The notes under the pieces were generated by a model. That model made no database searches. It was not told the DNA's origin and saw only the letters and a program-made list of their open reading frames with translations. This document shows positions 17,425 to 24,132 of a stretch of 64,000 bases of DNA, piece by piece. Within the stretch, counting starts at the first letter, position 1, and every line of letters starts with the position of its first letter. The DNA is taken from positions 51,874 to 115,873 of the forward strand of contig CAKUTF010000004.1 of assembly GCA_934691725.1 (NCBI GenBank), read 5' to 3'. A program made the translations under genes and the position numbers. The stretch is from an uncultured Fibrobacter sp. Lineage in GTDB: Bacteria; Fibrobacterota; Fibrobacteria; Fibrobacterales; Fibrobacteraceae.

Positions 17425-18591
17425 TTAGAAAGTAAAACCGACAGTCGCACCGGCGCCGAAGTAAACATCGTCCTGACCGGCATAGGCGCTTCCGCTGTCT
17501 TTCTTGTAATCGTCACCGACCGGGATGCAGGCGCGGACATAGCCTTCGACCGAGAGGTTTTCCATCGGGTTGAAATAGGCTTTCGGACCGACAAAAACCT
17601 GGGCAAGTTCGTCATCCTTGTTGGTGGACATCGTGTGGTATTCGCCCTGGACACCGACTGTGAACTGATCGTTCACGGCAAAGCTCGGTTCGACATAAGC
17701 GAACATATATTCAGGAACTTCGATTTCGGTCGGAACATCCTTTTCGTCCGCCTTGTAAGCGTAGAACGCGGTTCCCTTGACGTTCAGCTTGCCGAGATTG
17801 AATTCCGGTTCAATCGCAAAGGCGTGGCTCATCTTCGGTTCGTCTTCCTTGACGATGTCCGAAAGAAGACCGTAAGCGACCTGGACATTCACCGCTTCGC
17901 CAAAGACGAGATTTGCAGTCACACCGGCACGGAGACGGTTTGCGCTTTCCTGCTGGTAGCTCTGGTAATTCACAAACGGACGGATGGTGTGCGAACCGAG
18001 AGCGAGTTCGTAAGCGACATGCACATCGTAGGACTTGCAGTCGGACTCTTCGCCCGAATAGACATCGATGCAGTCGTCATCGTCGGTTCCCCAGCCCGCA
18101 CCGAGCACGAGACCGTAAGCGTTCAATTCGATACCGCGGATATTGCGTTCCGTCATGCCCACGGCGGCGTCTCCCGGATCATCGTAATCATAGTAGCGGA
18201 AAGCGCCTTCCGAATAGGTAAAGTCACCGGCCTTGATGGCGATGTTGTCGTTCATCTGATACTGGATGAACGCGCCGTCGTATGCGAAAGAAGGGGCGGA
18301 ATTTGCATCATCTGCCGAGATGCCCGCTTCCGCAGACCACTTTTCGTTGAACTTCACCGAAAAGACGAGGTTGAAAGTCGAAGAATAATCGTGCAGCCAC
18401 TTCTTGTCGCTTCCATTGTTTGCAACTTCGTCGCGCGGATCGACCTGCTTAAAGTGCGTGTTCGCTTCGAATTCGACCTCGCCCGCTACGGAGAACTGGG
18501 GACCGCTCTGTTCCTTCGCCGAAGCCTCTTCCGCAAACAGCGGAGCCGCAGCAACCGCAGAAGCCAAAACCATGCCGATTGTCTTTTTCAT
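17425..18591 (-). CDS. Outer-membrane porin-like protein of the iron operon
   Basis: The 388-residue precursor has a signal peptide cut near 'APLFA-EEASA'. The mature part is rich in alternating aromatic/hydrophobic strands ('FSVAGEVEFEANTHF', 'AIKAGDFTYSEGAFRYY', 'VYFGAGATVGFTF') and ends in Phe, as many outer-membrane beta-barrels do. It is the first gene of the operon that continues into feoA, feoA, feoB and the Cys-rich peptide, and its promoter carries DtxR-type operators. It may therefore be an outer-membrane channel made when iron is scarce, letting Fe2+ or small complexes reach the periplasm. No TonB box or plug domain is visible. Function is inferred from context only. Confidence 0.8.
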   Translation of the reverse strand: MKKTIGMVLASAVAAAPLFAEEASAKEQSGPQFSVAGEVEFEANTHFKQVDPRDEVANNGSDKKWLHDYSSTFNLVFSVKFNEKWSAEAGISADDANSAPSFAYDGAFIQYQMNDNIAIKAGDFTYSEGAFRYYDYDDPGDAAVGMTERNIRGIELNAYGLVLGAGWGTDDDDCIDVYSGEESDCKSYDVHVAYELALGSHTIRPFVNYQSYQQESANRLRAGVTANLVFGEAVNVQVAYGLLSDIVKEDEPKMSHAFAIEPEFNLGKLNVKGTAFYAYKADEKDVPTEIEVPEYMFAYVEPSFAVNDQFTVGVQGEYHTMSTNKDDELAQVFVGPKAYFNPMENLSVEGYVRACIPVGDDYKKDSGSAYAGQDDVYFGAGATVGFTF

Positions 18592-18621
18592 TGTGTTTCC
18601 TTTGGTTTATCTCTGTTCTTT

Positions 18622-18704
18622 TTTAGCTCCAGCTACCTTTTTTAGCTAAAGCTAATTAGCCGAGGCTAAATGTAGCACGGTAAAAAAGTTTAGTCAAGGC
18701 TAAA
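18622..18704 (-). promoter_or_regulatory. Four DtxR/IdeR-like operators over the iron-operon promoter
   Basis: Palindromic sites lie at 18622-18635 (TTTAGCTCCAGCTA), 18641-18655 (TTTAGCTAAAGCTAA), 18656-18669 (TTAGCCGAGGCTAA, perfect) and 18689-18704 (TTTAGTCAAGGCTAAA). They resemble the TTAGG...CCTAA half-sites of DtxR-family iron regulators. One site contains the -35 hexamer and another abuts the -10, so a bound repressor would block RNA polymerase. Confidence 0.85.
18669..18697 (-). promoter_or_regulatory. Sigma-70-type promoter of the iron operon
   Basis: On the minus strand, TTGACT (18697-18692) and TACATT (18674-18669) are 17 bp apart. Both lie inside or next to the operator palindromes. 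The start codon of the porin-like gene is about 75 bp downstream. Confidence 0.8.
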
Positions 18705-18814
18705 TTTTGAGCATCTCGCTTATTTTTCGTTTACGACCAAAGAAAAGAAGCAAATTTGTCTATTTGCCTTCCAGAATTTCAAAACTCGAATTTTCCGCAG
18801 TTACAACTTCCTGG

Positions 18815-19216
18815 TCAGACCTTGCGGGCTTTTTTCGGAGCGTTCTTGGAAACAAAGGACTCGATTCGGTCCAGCGTTTCGCTCGAAAGCACATGCTCGA
18901 TGGAGCAGGCGTCCGAATCCGCATTTTTCGGGGAAACTCCCAACTGGAGCAAAAAACTCTTGAGTAGCGTATGGCGACCGAAAACCGACTTTGCCACAGA
19001 AAGCCCGGCTTTTGTCAGATTGACGCCACCATAGGGTTCCTGATCGACATAGCCCAGCATTTTCAGTTCGTGCATCGCCCGGACCGCGGATGGCGCCTTC
19101 ACTCCCAGCTCGGAAGCGATATCCTTGAGTCGAGCGATTCCCTTGGACAAATGCAGCATGTGCACCATTTCCAGGTAGTCTTCGAGGCTCTGGCTGAGTT
19201 TTTTTGTTGTGCCCAT
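18815..19216 (-). CDS. DtxR/MntR-family metal-dependent repressor
   Basis: The protein has 133 residues from the ATG at 19216 (a TTG three codons upstream is also in frame). Residues about 5-70 form the winged helix ('QSLEDYLEMVHMLHLSKG', 'ARLKDIASELGVKAPSAVRAM'). Residues about 75-125 form the dimerisation/metal-binding helices ('RHTLLKSFLLQLGVSPKNADSDACSIEHVLS'), including the Cys and His/Glu residues expected to bind metal. The C-terminal SH3-like domain of DtxR is missing, as in MntR-size members. It lies directly upstream of the iron operon, whose promoter carries four matching palindromes, so it is the likely repressor when Fe2+ (or Mn2+) is plentiful. Metal preference is not decidable from the sequence. 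Confidence 0.93.
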   Translation of the reverse strand: MGTTKKLSQSLEDYLEMVHMLHLSKGIARLKDIASELGVKAPSAVRAMHELKMLGYVDQEPYGGVNLTKAGLSVAKSVFGRHTLLKSFLLQLGVSPKNADSDACSIEHVLSSETLDRIESFVSKNAPKKARKV

Positions 19217-19268
19217 AAGACGCAATCTAAAAAAATAATCTTGCGGGAAAAGCCAATCTCTCGAAACC

Positions 19269-20336
19269 CTACTTGATTTTCCATTCGATGCGTTTCACAT
19301 TTCCATCGTCCAAGGTTTTCACCTTGAATTTCTTCGACCCAATCACCGGACCGTCCTTGACAGCGGATTCAACCCTCCAGACGCCATCGGAAACGTTACG
19401 CTTTTTCGTGTAGATGCGAAAGCCTTCATCCCGACTTCCGCGGGTGCGCATCCGCGACGAAGAAATCCTATCGACCAGTTCAAAGTTTCCCGTCTTGAAA
19501 TTTTTCCGGAACCAGCGATGTTCCAGTTGCACCTCGATATGCGCCGGCGCAAAAACGGAACTCACGAATGTCACCCCGTCCCCATTTAAAACGGTCACAG
19601 TCGGCGACCGGATTCCCGCTTTTTCCAAAATCCCCGGCTCGTCCACTAGGCAGGAATAATCCTTCGAAAACTCGACACAGGCGTTCTGGTCCTTGAGAAC
19701 GAGCGGCACCGGAGGAATCCAGTTCAAGAGATACGCCAAAAGCAGCGCAGCCGAAATCCCGATCGGCGCGCACAAAGTTTTAAAGGAACGTCTAGAAATC
19801 TTAAACGCGGCAAAACAGACGCCAAAAGAAACAAGAACGGAAACGAAAAACCAGCCAAAGCCAATTCCATCGACTAGATGCGGAATCAGGAAATTCAAAT
19901 ACATCGTTCCCAACAAATTAAACAACGCAAGGGAAAACCCGAACATCGCATATTTTTTCTGCAAAAATTCATTCGCCACCAAGAAGCCGGAAAGAATTAC
20001 GACAAGAAAAATCGCTCCGGCGGAGCCGCTGCTCTTGAAATAACAAACCACCAGCGCGCTGAAAAGGCTTCCGAAGCAGAATTGGACGATGTACGTAAAA
20101 CGCCCCTGCCATTTTTCCGACCAGGACCTGTCCAAAAATTTTTCGGGAGCTGCCGAGAGCAAAATCAACGCGGCAAGCGAAGCGATGTAATACAAGAGAA
20201 GAACCGCCAGATCCGACGTTTGCACCAATTTTCCGAGCGTAATGGAATCCCACGTAAAACCTCCGAAAAAGGAAGCCGCCGGCAGGAACTTTCGAATTTT
20301 CTGGATGATTTCCGACATAGAACCCTTGTTCATCAT
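19269..20336 (-). CDS. DUF2914 membrane protein
   Basis: The protein has 355 residues. Five or six hydrophobic helices occupy about residues 15-215 ('LAVLLLYYIASLAALILLS', 'AIFLVVILSGFLVANEFL', 'ISAALLLAYLLNWIPPVPL'). A C-terminal soluble domain carries the DUF2914 pattern 'DGVWRVESAVKDGPVIGSKKFKV'. Function is unknown for the family. The soluble part also has 'HIEVQLEHRWFRKNFKTGNF', suggesting a beta domain facing the periplasm. Two ATGs stand at the annotated start. A third in-frame ATG at 20318 follows AAGGG and could be the true start. It reads leftward 52 bp ahead of the DtxR-type gene and may share its transcript. Confidence 0.8.
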   Translation of the reverse strand: MMNKGSMSEIIQKIRKFLPAASFFGGFTWDSITLGKLVQTSDLAVLLLYYIASLAALILLSAAPEKFLDRSWSEKWQGRFTYIVQFCFGSLFSALVVCYFKSSGSAGAIFLVVILSGFLVANEFLQKKYAMFGFSLALFNLLGTMYLNFLIPHLVDGIGFGWFFVSVLVSFGVCFAAFKISRRSFKTLCAPIGISAALLLAYLLNWIPPVPLVLKDQNACVEFSKDYSCLVDEPGILEKAGIRSPTVTVLNGDGVTFVSSVFAPAHIEVQLEHRWFRKNFKTGNFELVDRISSSRMRTRGSRDEGFRIYTKKRNVSDGVWRVESAVKDGPVIGSKKFKVKTLDDGNVKRIEWKIK

Positions 20337-21230
20337 TTTTCAAAAATAGTTTTTTCCCGCCACAAATTCTTCAAACGGATTCTACCTACCTACCGGCGGT
20401 CAGTTAGAAATCAGGTCGCAGGAGTGGGACACGGTAAGCGGTACGAGTATTTTTCAGCGATGTGGTCAGGAATCAGTGCTCAGTGGCTAGTGGGCAGTGA
20501 GTAATTAGAAATTAGGAATTAGCTGTTTAGCGAACTGCATAGGGATCAGGGAGAAGGGATTAGGGAATAGTCTTTGGAGCATGTTCAGATCTTAGAACTG
20601 AGAGCTTAGCGCTTAGTTAATAATGAATAGTTATTAGTTGCCAAAAATCAGGAAGCAGGAAACAGATGTTAGGATTTAGCAATCAAACTGTAAAGTCCTA
20701 CACAAATCTAATTTCAGCATGTGAAAAAGCTCGCTCCGTTGAGCAATTCTTCATTACTCACTCCTAATTCCTCATACTCTTAAATGTCTGCGGCTCTGGC
20801 CACTGATTACTGAACACTGAACTAAACGTCCACGGTTCTAAGCGCTAAGTTCTCTCAACTAAGCTCTGAATAGCTCGACAAGCTCGCTAACCTGTCAAAT
20901 CCCATTCCTTAAAGGAGATTCCCCGGTCAAGCCGGGGAATGACAGTGTCGGTGCACAGGAATGACATCATAGTGAGCCTAGGAATGACATTGAACTACCG
21001 CTTCACAAGAAACTTAAATGTCCACAATTCTAAGCTCTAAGTTCTCTCAACTAAGTTCTGAATCCCGCTTTCCAAAAGCTTAAACGTCCGCAGATTAATC
21101 CCTATTCCCTCATCCCTAACCCCTAAGCCTAGACGTTCACAGACCAATTGCTAATTCCTCATTCCCTTAGACGTCCGCATTCCTAAGCCATGAATACGAA
21201 TAGTTTTTCCTGAGTTTTTATTTTTAGCCC
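20337..21230. repeat. Gene-free 890-bp spacer with composite repeat, copy B
   Basis: No plausible coding frame was found. The spacer is made of degenerate short words (for example 'CTAAGCTCTAAGTTCTCTC', 'AGTGGCTAGTGGGCAGTGAG', 'TCCCTCATCCCTAACCCCTA'). At about 20865-20945 it holds the REP-like core with the palindrome ATTCCCCGG-TCAAG-CCGGGGAAT, followed by decayed 'GGAATGACA' repeats. Modules such as CTTTCCAAAAGCTTAAACGT recur in the other spacers. It also must contain the promoters of the divergent DUF2914 and cardiolipin synthase genes, which were not pinned down. Confidence 0.85.
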
Positions 21231-22805
21231 ATGATACGGAAAACGAAAAGGCTTGAAAAGCACAAGGCATGGACATTTCTTGTTTACAGCCGCTTTCTTT
21301 TGACATTCCTTCTGATTCTTGTCCAGCTAGCCTATTACGTCTATCTCTGTCTGCGTCTCACGCCGTATAACAATTTTCTGGTCGGTCTGAACATCGTCAT
21401 CAGCTTCGCATTCATCATCTATCTCATCAACTCGTCTCAGAAAAACGATTTCAAGCTGGTATGGCTGATTCCCGTCCTGGTTTTTCCGATATTTGGAATT
21501 TCCATGTACTTTTTCACTCGGCTCAACTATGGAAAACGGAAAGTTGGCAAGAAACTTTACATGGCAAAGGAGATTACAAACAAATTCACCGCAAGCGCAG
21601 ACCATGACGAAAAAGTACTCGAAACATTTCCCGAAATTCGGGACATCGCCACTTACACAAAGAGCGTCGAACATTTTCCCTGCTTTTCCGGCAACCGCAC
21701 GACCTATTATCCGAGCGGCGAAGCGGCCCTTCCCAAAATGCTTTCCGCTTTAAAAAAAGCCGAGCGTTTCATCTTCCTCGATTACTTTGTGATTCAAATC
21801 GGAACTTTCTGGAACCAGGTTCTGGAAATTCTCGCCGAACGCGCCAGGCACGGTGTACAGGTACGCATTCTCTTTGACAGCATCGGATCCGTCGGGTTAG
21901 CCTCTCGCCGTTTTTGTCGTGCGCTCAAAAGCTTGGGTATTGAAGCCCGGGAATTCATGCCAATGGTTCCTGTCTTCGACATGGGACTAAACAACCGCGA
22001 CCACCACAAAATTATGGATATCGACGGAAAAATCTGCTTTACAGGCGGAGCCAACATTTCCGACGAATACATCAACCGGGATCATTGCCGGTTTGCTTAC
22101 TGGAAAGACAGCGTCATCCAAGTAGAAGGGAGCTCGGTCCAATCCTTCACCAAGATGTTCCTCCAGATTTGGCATTCCCACGACAAAAAGACTTTTGAAA
22201 TCGAATCGGATTGCAAAAAATTTCTCAATGTCCGAACGCAGAAAATTACAGCGGAGGGAGCCGTTCTCCCCTATGCAGACGACGGCTATAATTCTCAAGA
22301 CCTTGCCGAAAACATTTATCACTACATTCTGGGAAAATCGCAAAAATACGTGCACATCATGTCGCCTTATCTGGTTCTCGACGACAGCATTTTCAATGCG
22401 CTAATTTTTGCCGCGGGCCGTGGCGTCGATGTAAAAGTCGTTTTTCCCGGACATTACGATCACTTCATCACCTACTGCATCGGTCTGAGGTTTGCCAAGA
22501 CGCTAATCCAGCACGGCGTCCACGTCTATCTTTACAAACCGGGATTCATCCACTCCAAGATTTTTGCCGCCGACGATCTGATGGCCACCGTCGGCTCCGT
22601 CAACCTGGACTACCGCAGCTTCTACTACCATTTCGAATGCGGCGCATTCCTCTTCAAAACCGATTCCGTCCGGGACATCGAAAAAGACTTCCAAGCGACC
22701 GTCCTCCAATGCGAAGAGTTGACTCTCGAAAACTACAAGCGCCAGGTTTCCCGCACACGGCGACTGCTCGGATGGCTTTGCAAAATCCTTTCGCCCCTGG
22801 TGTGA
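21231..22805 (+). CDS. cls: Cardiolipin synthase
   Basis: The protein has 524 residues. Two N-terminal membrane helices (about residues 18-45 and 50-95) precede two phospholipase-D catalytic motifs: 'HHKIMDIDGKICFTGGAN' (HKD1, near residues 262-280) and 'IHSKIFAADDLMATVGSVN' (HKD2, near residues 441-460). This is the bacterial ClsA layout. The enzyme joins two phosphatidylglycerol molecules into cardiolipin plus glycerol at the inner membrane. Length is slightly above the common 480-510. No obvious ribosome-binding site precedes the ATG, and an upstream repeat-rich spacer gives little promoter signal. It is a single-gene unit ending at a bidirectional terminator. Confidence 0.94.
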   Translation: MIRKTKRLEKHKAWTFLVYSRFLLTFLLILVQLAYYVYLCLRLTPYNNFLVGLNIVISFAFIIYLINSSQKNDFKLVWLIPVLVFPIFGISMYFFTRLNYGKRKVGKKLYMAKEITNKFTASADHDEKVLETFPEIRDIATYTKSVEHFPCFSGNRTTYYPSGEAALPKMLSALKKAERFIFLDYFVIQIGTFWNQVLEILAERARHGVQVRILFDSIGSVGLASRRFCRALKSLGIEAREFMPMVPVFDMGLNNRDHHKIMDIDGKICFTGGANISDEYINRDHCRFAYWKDSVIQVEGSSVQSFTKMFLQIWHSHDKKTFEIESDCKKFLNVRTQKITAEGAVLPYADDGYNSQDLAENIYHYILGKSQKYVHIMSPYLVLDDSIFNALIFAAGRGVDVKVVFPGHYDHFITYCIGLRFAKTLIQHGVHVYLYKPGFIHSKIFAADDLMATVGSVNLDYRSFYYHFECGAFLFKTDSVRDIEKDFQATVLQCEELTLENYKRQVSRTRRLLGWLCKILSPLV

Positions 22806-22816
22806 CAAGCCTACGG

Positions 22817-22844
22817 AAAAGGCTCCCGGAACCGGGAGCCTTTT
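22817..22844. terminator. Bidirectional terminator between cls and rpsI
   Basis: Perfect 13-bp arms AAAAGGCTCCCGG / CCGGGAGCCTTTT are separated by AA. The T and A tracts make it usable in both directions, which fits the convergent genes. Confidence 0.93.
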
Positions 22845-22868
22845 CTTCGAAAATTTCGTTTTCGGAAA

Positions 22869-23273
22869 TTAACGCTTCGAGAACTGGAAGTTCTTACGGG
22901 CCTTCTTGCGACCGAACTTCTTACGTTCGACAGCGCGAGAGTCACGCGTCATCAGTCCTTCCTTCTTGAGAGCGGACTTGTCTTCCGCATTGTTCGCCAC
23001 GAGAGCGCGAGCGATTCCCAAGCGGACGGCACCCATCTGGCCGGCGATTCCGCCACCGTGGGCGTTGACTTCGACATCCCATTCGCCCGCATTGTTGAGA
23101 ACTGCGAACGGAAGGTTCGCGATCATGTCCTGGACATCGGAATGGAAATATTCCTTGAAATCGCGACCGTTGATTGTGCGCTTGCCGGTACCCGGCTTCA
23201 AGATAACTGCAGCGATGGCGTTCTTGCGACGGCCCGTGCCACGGTAGATCTTTTTAGATTTTGCGGTAGTAAT
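22869..23273 (-). CDS. rpsI: Ribosomal protein uS9, apparently with an ATT start codon
   Basis: From 23273 the frame encodes 134 residues (family about 130) beginning xTTAKSKKIYRGTGRRKNA and ending in the conserved 'KKARKNFQFSKR' tail that reaches the P site. No ATG, GTG or TTG exists in frame between the upstream stop and a TTG at 23201. Starting at that TTG would remove the conserved 'GTGRRKNAIAAV' block. The ATT codon at 23273-23271 lies 8 bases after a GGAGG, the normal spacing. AUU starts are known for infC and a few other genes and make initiation depend on IF3. The gene follows rplM by 16 bp, the usual rplM-rpsI operon. Confidence 0.93.
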   Translation of the reverse strand: MTTAKSKKIYRGTGRRKNAIAAVILKPGTGKRTINGRDFKEYFHSDVQDMIANLPFAVLNNAGEWDVEVNAHGGGIAGQMGAVRLGIARALVANNAEDKSALKKEGLMTRDSRAVERKKFGRKKARKNFQFSKR

Positions 23274-23289
23274 AGCTTTATCCTCCGTC

Positions 23290-23724
23290 CTAGAAATCGA
23301 GAGTTACGGTTTCGAGGTGTTGGGCCGCGTGCGGCTGTTCCGCACCAGCATAGATTTTAAGTTTCTTCATCATCTTCTTGCCCAGGGCGCTATGCGGGAG
23401 CATTCCCCAAATCGCTTCGGTGAGCGGTTCGGTCGGATGCTTTGCCATCAGAGCGTCAAACGTGATCCAGCGTTCGCCGCCGATGTGACCCGTATGATGG
23501 AAGTATTGCTTCTGCTGGGCCTTCTTGCCGGTAGTTCCGACCTTGCCCGCGTTGATGATGACCACGAAATCGCCGGTATCGACGTTCGGGGAATAGATAG
23601 CCTTGTGCTTGCCCATCAAAAGACGGGCAGCGGCGCTGGCAACGCGACCGAGGGGCTTGCCTTCGGCATCGATGAGCTTCCACTGACGAGTGACCGTCTT
23701 GGGGTTCACCATAATGGTTTTCAT
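23290..23724 (-). CDS. rplM: Ribosomal protein uL13
   Basis: The protein has 144 residues, the family length (about 142-147). Typical blocks are 'RQWKLIDAEGKPLGRVAS', 'LLMGKHKAIYSPNVDTGDFVVIINA' with its centre at 'DTGDFVVIINA', and 'MLPHSALGKKMMKKLKIY'. It is an early-assembling 50S protein bound to 23S rRNA. AGAGGAACG precedes the ATG. It leads the rplM-rpsI transcript, with a promoter candidate at 23777-23804. In enteric bacteria L13 binds its own mRNA leader; the short leader here (about 45 bases) was not shown to fold similarly. Confidence 0.98.
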   Translation of the reverse strand: MKTIMVNPKTVTRQWKLIDAEGKPLGRVASAAARLLMGKHKAIYSPNVDTGDFVVIINAGKVGTTGKKAQQKQYFHHTGHIGGERWITFDALMAKHPTEPLTEAIWGMLPHSALGKKMMKKLKIYAGAEQPHAAQHLETVTLDF

Positions 23725-23776
23725 ATCGTTCCTCTAAAGTTGCTGCTCGGCACAAACGCGCTGCAGTTCGCAGACA

Positions 23777-23804
23777 AAGTTAGAAAGCCTGTTTTAAAAA
23801 GCAA
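23777..23804 (-). promoter_or_regulatory. Probable promoter of rplM-rpsI
   Basis: On the minus strand TTGCTT (23804-23799) and TAACTT (23782-23777) are separated by 16 bp, and the rplM start codon is about 50 bp downstream. Confidence 0.5.
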
Positions 23805-24132
23805 GGGGAAAAAATCATATTTTTCGAAATTTTGGCTAAGATACGCGATTTTTCATTCTATCAATTATAACAATCATATCAATCATAATACCGAAAAGAC
23901 AACAAAAGTCATTTTTCGGCAAGGCGACTTTCCTCAAGTTCTTTCAATCAGGAAAACGGCAAAAGCTTTCCTCTGTGGAAAAATCGAAATTCTGGAAGAA
24001 ATAAAGTTTTCTAAAAACATTTTCTTACACGAAAACTTTCACACACCCGCAAAACTTTCAAACATTTTTTCTTTTTTTTTCGAAAATAGATTATATTTAT
24101 TTCGTGCATTGCTATCGCTTTTGAGAGATTTG
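23805..24132. other. AT-rich spacer upstream of the Tc-type operon
   Basis: The spacer is about 330 bp of AT-rich DNA with long A and T runs. It stays open in the frame of the gene that follows, but without a start codon or any protein-like composition, so it is read as non-coding. ATTATATTTATT near 24088-24100 could contain a -10 element, but no convincing -35 was seen. It probably holds the promoter of the 24133-31740 operon. Confidence 0.5.

Noticed and set aside
20337..21230. A structured RNA gene or tRNA in the long spacer
   Set aside because: No cloverleaf, T-loop sequence or long conserved stem was found; only repeat words and one REP-like palindrome are visible.
23317..24132. Upstream extension of the Tc-type protein to more than 1200 residues
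   Set aside because: The extension runs antisense through rplM and then an AT-rich spacer with no start codon; protein-like sequence begins only at 24133.
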